This document shows positions 9,227-20,638 of a DNA stretch of 64,000 nucleotides, in pieces; the first letter of the stretch is position 1; each line of letters begins with the position of its first letter. A program made the position numbers and the translations under genes. This stretch comes from Homalodisca vitripennis (taxonomy: Eukaryota > Arthropoda > Insecta > Hemiptera > Cicadellidae). The notes beneath the pieces were generated by a model. That model ran no database searches. It worked only from the letters and a program-made list of their open reading frames with translations, and was not told the origin of the DNA. The DNA is taken from the NCBI RefSeq assembly GCF_021130785.1, contig NC_060207.1, forward strand, positions 103,404,001-103,468,000. The letters run 5' to 3'.

Positions 9227-10586
9227 CGAGGGCTGTTTTTTTTCAAGTTCCGATAGGCCATAAATAATAAACACACATTGAGATAAAAAGATGATTTTAT
9301 TACCAAAAGATTCGTAATTTCTTACTTATTTTTTCTACGTAGTCACCAAAAATGTTGAGCACTTGTCGTAGCGAGAGACAAGCCAAGCTTTCCTATACCC
9401 TCCTCGAAGAAGTCTGCCGCCAGTGAGCTCAGGTAGACCCTTACAGTTGCTTGAAGCTCTTCGTTGTCAGCGAAGCGTCGTCCACCTAACCACGCCTTCA
9501 TTTCTCGAAAGAGGTGATAGTCACTGGGCGCCAAGTCAGGACTATACTGCGGATGGTCGAAAAACTTCCCAATTTGAACTTTTGCAGAAGTTGTTTTTGT
9601 GACATTGGGCACTATGCGGTCGTGCATGCATTATCGTGGATCAGGACCACGCCGGATGACAGCATTCCTCTCCGTTTGTTTTTGTATTGCTCTCTCCGGA
9701 GGCGATGTAGAGTCTCACAGTATGATTCCTTTGTTATCGTTGTTCCCTGTTGCATGAACTCAACCAGAAAGCACACCTTTTTTGGTCCCAAAACACTGTA
9801 GCCATTGTTTTCCTTTTGGTCAAAGTCTGCTTGAATTTTTTTGGGCTTGCTAGGGGAGTGAGTGTTGCATCCATTGCTTTGATTGTTCCTTGGTTTCTGG
9901 ATTTTCATACAGGACCCAAGTTTCATCCCCAGTAACAATAGACTTTAAAAAACTGTCTTTCTCGTTGTCATATCGCGTCAGAAAAGTTAGGGCTGACGCC
10001 ATTCGCTTCGTTTTGTGATCCTCACTCAACATTTTGGGTACCCAACGGGCACACAATTTTCGGTACCCTAGCTCGGTGGTCACAATCTTGTACAAGGAAG
10101 ACCTTGAAATGGCTGGAAATTCGGTAGAAAGTTCATCAATTGTAAACCTCCGTTTCTCCCGGATCGCTTGGTCAACTCGTTCAACCAAACTTGCAGTAGC
10201 GACCGACTTGCGTCCTTGACCGCCTTCGTCATGGACGTCTGTTCGACCTTCAGCAAATAGCCTACACCATTTTCTTATCGCGCTATCACTCATCACAGTG
10301 TTCACCATACACAACACTCATTCTGCGATGGATTTCAGCAGCACTACATCCTTCAGCTTGAAGGAAACGAATCACACACTTCGCAACTCACAACTGGCGG
10401 GAGAATTGATCGTAGCGGCCATCTTTACTCGCCCGTAGCTCGGCTACGACTGATTGGATTGGAGCCGGCAACGGCGTTGGTTGTAGTGGGGGAGCGGCGC
10501 AATTGCACAACACGCAGCCCCGCCTCCCGCCACTACGCTGGTTATTTGGAGAAACAAACGGAACTTGAAAAAAAAAACAGCCCTCG
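9227..10586 (-). mobile_element. mariner element with TA target-site duplication
   Basis: A complete-length element of 1360 bp. Left end CGAGGGCTGTTTTTTTTCAA and right end (reverse complement) CGAGGGCTGTTTTTTTTTTC form TIRs continuing into CAAGTTCCG. TA dinucleotides flank it exactly, at 9225-9226 and 10587-10588. It lies inside the large intron of host gene 1, antisense to the gene. Its TIR differs from that of the element at 3999-5307, so the two are different mariner subfamilies. Confidence 0.9.
9343..10422 (-). pseudogene. mariner transposase pseudogene, frameshifted
   Basis: An ATG at 10422 starts an N-terminal segment (M-A-A-T-I-N-S-P-A-S-C-E) that needs a frameshift near 10320 to join the main block (10317-9850). 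That block contains the HTH region (G-R-T-D-V-H-D-E, S-R-S-S-L-Y-K-I-V) and the first catalytic Asp in V-T-G-D-E-T-W. A second frameshift near 9880 leads to the block ending V-L-I-H-D-N-A, with the second Asp. A third near 9627 reaches the block with Y-S-P-D-L-A-P-S-D-Y-H-L-F, the third Asp. The R-P-H after H-D-N-A is lost at the third break. All three acidic catalytic positions survive, but not in one frame. Confidence 0.87.
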
Positions 10587-10588
10587 TA

Positions 10589-10891
10589 CTTTTATTATTT
10601 GTATTAAATTGGTAAATCTCGATTTTTGAATTAAAGAACCAGAAAAGACATTTACTACATGATGAAACACTTGAATATTGGATGGGAACCAGAACTCTCA
10701 GATCTGCAAGGGTAATCCTACACTACCAGTATTAAATCTACACTAAACCGACAAGGAATGATTGGAAGATGAATAAGTGTCAATGGAACATATAAAGTAA
10801 AAACTGGATTTGAACTCAAGTAAGATCTACCCAATTTAAGATTCCAAATTTTTCAAAATTTAAACCTATTTTGTATAAATTCAAATTTTAA
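10589..10891. other. Intronic spacer between mariner and piggyBac copies
   Basis: No gene or clear repeat. It ends with TTAA at 10888-10891, the target site of the piggyBac element. Confidence 0.5.
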
Positions 10892-13300
10892 CCCTTCAAG
10901 CGTCCACTCTAAAACCTCTTGGTGTCACAGCCATTTTCTACCATTTGTAAGGGTTTTTTTTTTAAAAATATACAGCTGTCATATTTAATAACAAAAACCA
11001 TGCATTGTTATATATCATTTTATTCACAAATGAATATAGATTACATAAAAAATAAATGTAATGTCCTTACCTTGCATTTTATAAACTTTTTTTTGCCTTG
11101 AAAATGTAAAAAAATTTTGTTTTTTTTTTTTTAACTTTGCGCCCCCCCTAGAAAACACAAAACTAAAATGTTAAAAAATCCAAAATAGCAATTTTTTCCA
11201 CAATTGAGTCTTCTGTTAGAAAATATAAACACTTAGATCATTATATATAGTTTTAGAATAATTACAACTAAAAAACGAAACTATGTACAATCTCGGAAAA
11301 GACTGATATTGCTCAGTCAGAGGAACTGCTACTGCTCTCCCGTCGCCTTCTCTTTTTTCCACCTCTCATGGGCCTCCAAAAGTGTTTTTGTAAGTGGTAG
11401 CACTTGGGATGCACACCACAGTTGCATCCTGGACACCAGAAGGTGGATCTTCCTTTATTGCAAACAACACACTTCCTCATTTGGACCCCAGGAAGACGCT
11501 CCAGTCGATGAGGATCAGGTCCAGCGTCACCAGCAGGTCCTACAACCACAGGCTCTTCACGCCAGGCAGCAAGAGTGTCCACGATGCTTACAATAAAATT
11601 TCTCCTGTCCATGGGCTGTCAGTGTTTAGGGAGTATAGAACATAAGCGTTGAAAAGAGTCAAATCAAACAGATTGAAAAATATTTTCTTCCAGTACTTAG
11701 TTGTCTGGCGGTTGCAAGTAGTGTGAAACATACACTTATCGCTTACATCCACACCTCCCATATCCTGATTATACTTATGAATGAGAAGAGGTTTCATCCC
11801 TTCCAGACCTTTTTTGCTTCTTATCAGCTGATCCTCTGCATGACATGCAGTTGTCAGAGCAAACACAGGCTTTTTACCAGCTCTCTGCTTGAACTTGACA
11901 AGCAGCAAATCTCCTTTCCTGAAATATATGGTTTCTCTGGGCTCCAGGTCTGCATTCTTGACAGCTTTGGGTAAAAATAGACAAAATGTACAACAGACTA
12001 TTTGCTAGTGGAATTTTCGTATAGAACTGGTCTGTAAACAAATGGTAGCCCTTGTCCAAGAGTCCACATTTATCCATCATAATATTCATCACAACTCTTT
12101 CGGTGAACAAGACTGGTTTATTTATATCATTGCGCTGAACTGCTAGATAGTCAGTTCCACTATAAAGTTCAACACGCAATACATAGTTTGTTGAGCTATC
12201 GCAAGCCTCAAATGTTTTGATCCCATATTGTTTATGTTTTTTGTTAGGAAGATACTGGATGAAGGATCTCAATGTTCACTGCTGATGACAGATGCAAAAA
12301 ACCACTTATTAGAAAATATCTGCTTGATTTCATAACCATGGAAAAAAATGGTGTGCCCTGAGAGGTCCTAACATCCCAGTAGTGCTTCACATTTTTTTTT
12401 TAAAACAATCCCCATATTTATGGTCAATGCCATAAATTTTTTCATCTCAGCTACTGTGACTGGTGACCATTTTGTCCACCTTGAATTTCTCGATAGAGTT
12501 CCCTCATTTCGTTTTTTAGCTATTGCTCTGTCAGCATATGCATTAGTTTCTCTAGTTAGTAATTGCCAAAAAGCTGCAGTTAGAAACAAATTCAAGTACT
12601 CAATAGGCCTACTATTACGAGGAGGGCAATTTTTGATACCAGGATTTCTGACTTGGAACTGAGGCCTAATGTCCTTTTCTGGCTCTGGGGGATAAATTCT
12701 GAGCCATGGATTCAAACGGCCTGCAGGCCTATCACCGACAACACTACCATTATCAGAAATATCATCTTCATTACCTGGAGTTTCTTTGTCAGATGTTTCC
12801 AAGTCTTCATAATCGGGAACGTATTCCTCACTGCTGCCCGATGAAAAATCTGTTAGCGAATGGTCAGATGGAATATTTCCCACATCAATGTCGTTTCCAT
12901 TGCTCTCATCGTCACTAGAAATCACTTCGTCTAATATATTCCGTATAGGACTAGATTGAGAACGTAAATTATCACTCATTTTCAAAAGATAATCAACTAT
13001 AAACACGAACTGACCACGACAAAACAACGCTACGGCAACCTGTTGTGCAAGAACAGCTGTCACTAACGTGTTGTTGTTTTTCTACAAGCCGTACAGCTCA
13101 CCAAACATTATAACTGTCTTGAGACAGTACACGGCAGAAAGCTTGTAATCTGCTCTTTACAACGATATACAATACTTGACGTTTGTTGCGATAGAAACGC
13201 ATCTAGCGGCGTCTTTGTAAACTACTGTCTACCCGTCGATTATTCGATGACTGACGCTCCAGCGGTGTACTTTGACATCGAATAATCGACGCTGGGAGGG
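10892..13300 (-). mobile_element. piggyBac-like element, defective
   Basis: A 2409-bp element bounded by TTAA on both sides (10888-10891 and 13301-13304), the target site specific to piggyBac-type transposons. The ends are CCCTTCAAGCGTC on the left and, as reverse complement, CCCTCCCAGCGTC on the right. Just inside the right end are two inverted copies of a 15-base motif, 13235-13249 (GTCGATTATTCGATG) and 13276-13290 (its exact reverse complement), probably transposase binding sites. The transposase gene is antisense to host gene 1. Confidence 0.9.
11313..12979 (-). pseudogene. piggyBac transposase pseudogene with C-terminal zinc finger
   Basis: The likely start is the ATG at 12979 (M-S-D-N-L-R), followed by a long acidic Ser/Asp/Glu-rich N-terminal region and the start of the DDE_Tnp_1_7 domain (Y-L-N-L-F-L-T, K-K-F-M-A-L-T-I-N-M-G). 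The frame breaks at 12368. The next block (12272-11874) begins at F-I-Q-Y-L-P-N-K and includes Y-H-L-F-T-D-Q-F-Y-T, the second catalytic Asp. The block 11908-11588 has G-G-V-D-V-S-D, the third Asp. The last block (11612-11313) ends in a cysteine-rich finger, C-V-V-C ... C-P-G-C ... H-P-K-C, plus an R/K and Ser tail. The block that normally holds the first catalytic Asp, just before F-I-Q-Y-L-P, is missing, consistent with an internal deletion near 12275-12365. Several frameshifts also break it. Confidence 0.87.
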
Positions 13301-14031
13301 TTAACATGTACCACAGTTTTTCCTATGTTGGATATAATTTTTTTTATGTGCCCATGGCAGTATAATCCAAGAAATCATGTATGTGACAAATAAACTCAAT
13401 AGCAATTATTGTAAATCAAACGTTTATTTATTTATATCAATAGCTAGTTAAGCAAGGGCAAAGTACAGGTTAAATAAATAAATAAAGCAAAAAATAAGAG
13501 AAATTTAACAATAAATTTACAAAATATAGGTTTTTTATAATTAAAATGAAATTAATAAACAATTTAAAACAAGGTGTAAAAATCTCTGGTCAAAAGCTTC
13601 ATAGTTTTTAGATGGGCTGTGAGCTAATAGCCTGGCAGCTAAAGAGTTTAAATACAAATTATATACTTTATTGTTATTTTATTGCTTGTTTGTATCAAAA
13701 CACAATTATCAGCACGTATTAATTACATTATGTTTGCCCACTGTGTCAGCTGTCAGAAATAAATATCGTCATAATTCGCAGACAAAAAAAAAGAAATAAA
13801 ACACAAAACTATCGTAAAGTCTAGAACCTCTCAAATAGTACTGTAGGATTAAAATAACAAAATAACGTAGTACAGTACTGAATATCATCAAGTACGCACA
13901 TCTCTACAATAGAACTATATTATTTTTAACATTCTTTTAATGTTTGGTTACTTGTATCATGTTTTGAATTAAGGTTTTGCTTTTAATTAAGTTTTATGTG
14001 ATAACTATTTTATTTGAAATTCATGTAATAG
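13301..14031 (+). other. Intron of host gene 1, right part
   Basis: AT-rich, no gene seen. It ends in the splice acceptor TCATGTAATAG at 14031. Confidence 0.55.
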
Positions 14032-14107
14032 GAATGACAGCCGAGAGCAGAAGTGAGCCCCTGGGAGCAAGTTCGTCTGAAGTTCAAGCTGACAAATGTA
14101 ACAAAAA
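14032..14107 (+). CDS. Host gene 1, coding exon
   Basis: Acceptor AG ends at 14031 and donor GTAAGT starts at 14108. The split Gly codon from the 7381-7569 exon is completed by the first two bases. It encodes M-T-A-E-S-R-S-E-P-L-G-A-S-S-S-E-V-Q and on to N-K, ending with two bases of a Lys codon finished by the exon at 16655. Small, polar and probably disordered. Support comes from consensus splice sites and phase agreement with both neighbours. Confidence 0.78.
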
Positions 14108-14249
14108 GTAAGTTAATGGTATTTAAATAAAAATGACACTGAGAGTGTTACTAACCCAAATACTTCCTCTCAAACAAATGTAACTTTCATTTGACGAGTG
14201 TATCAAAGGATAGCCAAACTAGTGTGTATAGCATGTGTCACTGCGTTGT

Positions 14250-15215
14250 GAGCCAGGTTTTCATCACTGGAAAATGGTGGTAGTCGCTTGGTGTCAGATC
14301 TGGGCTATAAGGCGGATGATGAAGTACTTCCCAAACAAAATCATCCAAGACTTATCGTGTACGATTGGCTTTATGGGGACTTGTATTTTTGTGGAAAAAC
14401 ATAATTTTTGAGCTCAATTTTCCCCTACGCTTGTTTTGTATCGCTCACCGTAGCTTCTACAGTTTCACAGTACCTCACTGCGTTGCTTGTTGATCCTCGT
14501 TCAAGGAAATCAACCAGAATCACATCCTTGCATTCTAAAAAACAGTTGCCATAATCTTTCTCGCTGACAGAGTTTGGAAACATTTTCTTGGTTTTTTTTG
14601 GAGAGTGTGTGCCCCCACCCTATAGACTGCATTTTTGTTTCACGATTGACATGCTTCATCACCAGTAACGATACGATTGGAAGTTCATTACCATGTTTGT
14701 CGTTTTCATCAAGGAAAGTTAACAATGCAGCAAGTGTGTTTTTTGTGATTTTTCTGTAAGGATTTTTGGTACAAACCTGGCACAAAACTTGTGAAATCCA
14801 AACTTCTCTACAATGATTTCATGAAGTAAACTTCGAAAAGGTAATGTTCCAAGAGTTCAGTCATTGTGAAATGGCGATATTCACGAACTTTTTTATTGAT
14901 TTTCAACATCAAATCTTCACCAGGATAGCCCTACTGCTACGATTATCATAATGAACATTAGTGCAGCCTTTTTAACGCAATCCACCTCTGCTTTCACTCA
15001 TTATTCCATTTCCATAAACTTCACAAGTGGTGGGATTTTCAATTGGAAGACACATTTTAATTAATGACAGTGAGAAAAGTAAAAGAGATCCAGACCACGC
15101 ACAACTACAGCTCGATACGTACTGAACACCAGTGTTTTTACACCAATGTGGCGGCTGTAGCCCCACCCACTGCCGCACCATTCAAAAATGTCTGTTACTT
15201 TCTGGATAACCCTTG
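14250..15215 (-). mobile_element. Degenerate mariner remnant
   Basis: On the minus strand the right end gives a mariner-style TIR, CAAGGGTTATCCAGAAAGTA, starting at 15215 next to TA (15216-15217). The body is recognisable only in pieces: an N-terminal start near 15055, a middle piece (about 14785-14510) with L-A-A-L-L-T-F-L-D and K-H-V-N-R-E-T-K-M-Q-S, and DNA around 14250-14420 that still aligns by eye with the C-terminal half of the mariner at 3999-5307 (for example AGGAAATCAACCAGAA near 14504). There are many frameshifts and stops. The opposite TIR is not seen, so the left end is lost or too diverged. It sits in the intron after exon 14032-14107. Confidence 0.7.
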
Positions 15216-15217
15216 TA

Positions 15218-16654
15218 ATACATGACAAAAAGGCATGCAACACAAGATAAAAATGTAATGAACATTATAATGTTCAATATTCAGTTGACTGATAGAATAT
15301 TTTGATCATGGAAACACATTCTGTGCATGTGTGTCATAGTCAACAGCATTGATATTCCAGCTTATTATGCACTCCTGTCATTATTTACAAACAACAAAAT
15401 ATAATCAAGTATTTTTGTACAGACAACAAAATTGTTGCACACTGGATGTGTGACAATTAGAAATCAAACCATGTTCATCTTTAGTGTAAAATGTGTTGTA
15501 TTAGTACAATAATAAATTTTACAAACAAAAAAATAAAATAATGTTTATTTATTATTATTAAGTTTTGGTTTGTTAATGCAATTCAAGCTTTCAAGAATAA
15601 AGATATATAGACATTCAAATTTGACTAAGTGTACAATAATGTGAAGTTGATCATTCACTTAAATTACACTGATATAAATTTCTTAAAATTTACTGAACAG
15701 TAAGACTAATGTAAGCTATAGGAATGGGCTGTCTCCATTTCTTTATTTTAGAATGCATCAGAGATGCTTCAGAGGAACTTCCAAAAAAATATTCTGAGCA
15801 GTATAAAGAAATGCATAACTTTTGAGTCCCGATTCTTATACATAAGAATAATTCTGGCTTGTAAAGAAGGGTTGGTTCTTGTTTTTCGTTTTCCAGATTC
15901 TCAGTAATACACTCTTAAGAACTGGAAACCACGTACGATAATAGTTTTTTTTTTCACTTTAGCTTTTTAACCAGAAAATAGCAATAATTGTATTTAATAC
16001 CTGTTTGGACTGCTGGTCAATGGTACTTTAGCTATTGTGTTTTGCAAGTTGCATTTCTATTTTAATATGGCTACATTGAGGATTGAAGTGTCCATGTAGC
16101 ATGTAGTTGTTTTACATTTAAATCATATTAAATTATTACGTTTTGAATACAAATTTATTAATATACAACACAATCACACAAAATAACACAGACAAAACTT
16201 GAAATGGCACAAAACGTTGCTTACCAACGAAAACAATAAAGTTGCAGTTTAATATAGAATAAATAAACATGCCACTAGAGAAACTTAAATTCGCATTAGA
16301 TTCTTTATAGTTCAGTTCTTTTTTCAATAATTTTTGATCGGAATACTGATTTTAAGAATACATAAATAATTTTTAAGTGTTTAGTGTTTATTTAACGTTA
16401 AATGTTAAACCGGTATGAGGATAATGCATGGTTACGAATCATAAATGAAAAATAATTGAATCAAAACTACTATCTGAAATATTTAAAATTTGAAATCAGA
16501 ATTGGGAACTTATTGAATAATTCTATACCTGTTTACTAGCAGTAAATATATGAAATAATTCAAAATGAAAAATTTTGAAGTTAAACTTTTAATTTAATCT
16601 GAACTGGGGTACGATTTTCAACCAATATATAACATTTGTGTCTTGTTCTTTCAG
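15218..16654 (+). other. Intron of host gene 1
   Basis: AT-rich sequence with no recognised gene. It ends with a good pyrimidine tract and acceptor TCTTGTTCTTTCAG at 16654. Confidence 0.6.
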
Positions 16655-16732
16655 AGATGATAATGCCAATCTTAGCTTGTCTTCCGATGAAGCTAAACAC
16701 CTTGATGAAGAACAACTCATTGACAATTTCAG
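16655..16732 (+). CDS. Host gene 1, coding exon
   Basis: It follows a strong polypyrimidine tract and precedes donor GTAAAA at 16733. It encodes D-D-N-A-N-L-S-L-S-S-D-E-A-K-H-L-D-E-E-Q and on to N-F, an acidic Ser/Asp/Glu stretch, and ends with two bases of an Arg codon (AG|G) completed at 18687. Phase is consistent with both neighbouring exons. Confidence 0.78.
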
Positions 16733-17298
16733 GTAAAATAATTATTAAAAGATATTTGTAACATAAATTGATAAAGTTAATTGATTAAAAATGTTTAGAA
16801 TATTTTTCCTAATTTTTCCATACAATATTAAGTGATCTAGAGACTTGCACATATTTGAGAGGGGATTAAATGGCCATTTTAACTGAAACCAAACGTTTCT
16901 AGAACCATCTATACTAAAATACAGCTTTTCAAATGAGGAACGTTAGTTTAGAATTAAATCATGCAGATATTTGTTTTAAGAACCAGTTACTCATTCCAAA
17001 GTAACAAAATAAACTTGTCTAAATAGTAAGACAAAAATGTTTTATAGGTTTATTAAACCATGATGGCAAGAGACCTGTATTTTTGTTTATTTGTACTCAT
17101 GACAACACAATGAATACAACGAACACAGCAAACATGGTGAACACAAAAACTCAATTGTGCAACAATAGACGATAACTGCATTGTAATTGAAAAGCTGCAG
17201 TACTCATAAGCACAGTGGGCTACAGTTTTCTGTAATGACAGGAATAGATTTCCTTGCATCACTTCGAATTGCAGAGATTTGTGCTGGCAATACATTAA
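16733..17298 (+). other. Intron of host gene 1, left of a MITE
   Basis: No gene. It ends at the TTAA (17295-17298) used as target by the MITE at 17299. Confidence 0.5.
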
Positions 17299-18389
17299 CT
17301 CTTTTAGTGCCAACGTCCGTATATACGGACGTTTGAATAACTACCGAAGAATGCCGATGTTCGTATATATGGACGTTTGGAGTAAAAGTCATACCGCAAT
17401 CATTTTTTAACTTGTTATAAATTTGTTGGTATACAAACAATCAGAATGAACCAATCTACATAAAAAAAAATAATAATAGTAATATCGTAAGGTTAGTCAG
17501 GTGTTTAGCCATGATAGAAATGGCCGTGGTTGTTGCATCAGACAAAGTTGTGTCAGCTGATAGTTCACGTCTAACCTCTGTGTTTGGTTATTTGTGTTGC
17601 TGCTTCTACAGTGTTTGTTTGTTGATAAATAGTTTACTAACAATGTTTTACCAACATAAAAAGTAAACTTCAATAAAATGAAACGCTCGCGATCTCCACT
17701 TAGCAAGAATACAGTTCTTGGCTGTAAAAAAGGATTGCATCCCTTATGTTTGCCTCACCATATTTGTGTTACCGCCTAATTATAATACCTATGTACAAAA
17801 GTGTGTAAATTTTTTTTGATATTTTACAAAGTGTACATTATTTTTTAAGTAGAAAGTAGTTTCAGACAGTTTTTAATGGTTTCATAGTGGAAAATATTAT
17901 AAGCTTTATAAAGAAGCTAAATAGTGTAAATAACACAAAAAAGTAAAACTGTAACTTTCTAAAAAATTAACATGATTTTTTTGGTTTTTGAAATATGAAT
18001 CAAAACTTTTTTATGTTTGTATTCAGTTTTAATTCCTCTTTCAAGTGATAGTATGTGTTATAGTGAAATAATCTTTTTAAAGTACTATTTTTCATGTGAA
18101 ACTGGAAAAATATAAAAACTGTAAGTAAAATGTCTACTTTTAAAAAATTTTTTAAGTTAATTACATTTAGAAATATAATTTGCTTTATAGTTTTTTATAA
18201 GGGAATTTATTTTACTGCAAAACAATGAAAATATTAAGAAAATATCTCAATATTTGTAATTTTTACAATTTTTTTAGTAGAACACTGCAAAACGGCTTAA
18301 ATAGGCCTGGCATCCTTCAGTAGTATTATGTGAAAAATCACTGGCATTTCTCAGACCAACTTTTGATTTTTTGTCTGGCACTAAAAGGG
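17299..18389. mobile_element. TTAA-flanked MITE, family A
   Basis: A 1091-bp non-coding element flanked by TTAA at 17295-17298 and 18390-18393, with ends CTCTTTTAGTGCCA and, in reverse complement, CCCTTTTAGTGCCA. Just inside the left end is the perfect 20-base palindrome ACGTCCGTATATACGGACGT at 17313-17332, and 44 bp further a degenerate copy (GTTCGTATATATGGAC, from 17359). The right end carries AAAACGGCTTAAATAGGCCTG (about 18291-18311), related to a motif near the right end of MITE family C. TTAA flanks suggest mobilisation by a piggyBac-type transposase. Confidence 0.8.
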
Positions 18390-18686
18390 TTAATACCATA
18401 ATTAGAAAAACTTCTAATTATGGTGTTTTCTCGATCAGCCTCTTTTCTGCTTGAAGTTTGTAATAGCAAGTTTATCAAAGTGCATGGAATAACTTTGAAA
18501 TAGCAAGAGATTCTCAAGGGAACCATCTTTTACTTAGAATTATCAAAAGTTTTGTATTACTAAGAGTACTTTGAACTATCCAAAGTCAAGTGTACTATCT
18601 GCTAAGTATTATAAATGGGTTATTGATATAGGTTTAATGTTTATCTTATAGCTGTTTGTAGTTTCTTAATTCATAAGTGCTTACAG

Positions 18687-18776
18687 GTTCCTCTCCAGCC
18701 AGGGTTTAATAGCTGATCAAAATGACTCTTCCAAAGTGTCAACACCAGTGGATTCGACTATAAAACCACTTGACAG
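18687..18776 (+). CDS. Host gene 1, coding exon
   Basis: Acceptor TGCTTACAG ends at 18686 and donor GTATGG starts at 18777. It encodes F-L-S-S-Q-G-L-I-A-D-Q-N-D-S-S-K-V-S and on to P-L-D, polar and Ser/Thr-rich, ending with two bases of a split codon completed at 19628. The phase chain is unbroken. Confidence 0.78.
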
Positions 18777-19627
18777 GTATGGAAGGAACTCTTTTAACAT
18801 TATTATCCATGAATTTTTTGTTAGAAAAACTAGGAAGATAAAATATGGATAAAAAAGATACAAGAAAAATCTGACAGGTACAGTCTGTATATTAATAAAG
18901 TAGTTATTGATGAAAGCTATTCCAAGTCCATTCAAGTATTGAGTTTGGATATTATAAAAAATAGTACAAGTGTTAAAATTAAGATTTCTAAAAACCAAGA
19001 GAGATTTATGTGATTTTTGGAAACATTAAAAAAATAAGCTGAAAAAATAATAGTGGGTAGACAAAGACTAACTATACAAGTACGGCTTCTTGTCCCAATG
19101 ACACTGCAATTTAACACAATGACAATAAGCAAGATTCCTCTGTTTTGTTGGGTATTGAGATGATTTTCAAGTGGGGTCCATTTGGAATATGTATCCAGTT
19201 GCAAAGATGCAGGATATAGATAAGGTATAGGGATTTCTTTAATAAACTACACCATACAAGCTATTGGAAATTTAATTTTTAATTTCAAGATGCTGGATAA
19301 TGGTCCATTAAGCTGCAACATCAAATGAACCAATGTGATGAGATAGGTTACACAGATGGTGTTTTCCCAATGAATATCACTGTCACTACCTTAGGGATGT
19401 GAGAGTTCCAAGTGACTTCATTATTGAGAGTAAGACAGGATAGAGTGCAAATATTATTTCCATGTATTTGATAATGATAGGGGGATTTATATGACTGTGT
19501 TCAGGGCTCACCAGACTTTGACATCCTAGTAGGGCATACAGCAATTGAATGATTGCATAGGCCTTTATACAATCATTGTGAAGTTATTTGGTCAAGAAAT
19601 GATTATACAATGCTATAAATGTTGCAG
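18777..19627 (+). other. Last intron of host gene 1
   Basis: AT-rich; no gene or clear repeat. Its minus-strand ORFs lack domains. Confidence 0.6.
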
Positions 19628-19721
19628 CCCTGCTGGACAGAAAGACACAGTGGAAACAGAGAACACAGCAGTGGAGTCTACCGCCACCTCTACACCAGCC
19701 ACTCAGCCTGAAACTGTCTGA
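19628..19721 (+). CDS. Host gene 1, terminal coding exon and stop
   Basis: It follows acceptor AATGTTGCAG. It encodes P-A-G-Q-K-D-T-V-E-T-E-N-T-A-V-E-S-T-A-T and on to E-T-V, then TGA at 19719-19721. The Glu/Thr-rich end continues the character of the preceding exons. The terminal E-T-V resembles a class I PDZ-binding ending (S/T-X-V), but nothing else supports such a role. Confidence 0.8.
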
Positions 19722-20160
19722 TACTACCCCAGCACCCCTCTCCTTGGCATATCAGCGTGTCCTTGTATCGTAAACTGTTGTTGAAAGCTCGTCAGCGGTG
19801 TATATTTGATATTGTTCTATACTGAAATAGATTATGACAAAGTCGATCAGTTGTTGCGGAGCGATATATTTGTTACCAAACTAGAGTTATTACATTTGGT
19901 TATGTAAAAAAGTGTAATAAATTGTTTTATTTAAGAGCTTCTGTATAAAAAAAGACTTGATTTATAGGAGAAAGGAACACAAAATCTGCTCAAATATTGC
20001 AATTGTTTTATACCTCACCGTACCCTTCCAACTAACCAGTATTCCTTGTTGCCGGTTATTGTGTATTCTTATGCTCCTGCATTGTAAAGTGCTTAATTGT
20101 TTATTTTTGAACAGGCAAATAAATTGGTTATCACTGACTTGATACATTATTTATTTCCTT
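19722..20160 (+). promoter_or_regulatory. 3' UTR of host gene 1 with candidate poly(A) signals
   Basis: Two AATAAA hexamers follow the stop, at 19916-19921 and 20118-20123. The first is about 195 nt after the stop and is followed by a T-rich stretch, a plausible cleavage context; the second would give a longer UTR. Which is used cannot be told from sequence. Confidence 0.5.
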
Positions 20161-20638
20161 TTCCCAGATGCAGATAAACTTAATAAAAATGTTATTGAAT
20201 ATGTTATTTCCTAGAAATCCTTCTCATAAGAAAGGGGAAGTATAAGTAGAACAATAGTATTTTTATTGATTTTTAACCATGAAGATAAGCTTTTGAAGTA
20301 GTAATTTGGAACATCTTGTAATATGAGCCACAAGTAAACAGATAAGGTCAGGTTAAAATTAAATCATGTCTTATTATATATCAGATGGAATTAGGGCTAG
20401 AAATCCTCTTTAACTTTTAGCCTAGGGACTAATGGCTTAATGTAGAGATATGCCTAAAGAGCTGTAACAGTTTCATTGTAACGGATCTGGAATGAGACTG
20501 ACTAGGCTGGAACATATCAAATTGGTATATATCCCTCTACTGAACTATTTATAGGAATTTTAAAGGGACTGTAGTTAAAGATTGACATTTTAAAGTGTGT
20601 ATTAAAATATTGGAAGTCCTTAAACAACTTTATTTTAA

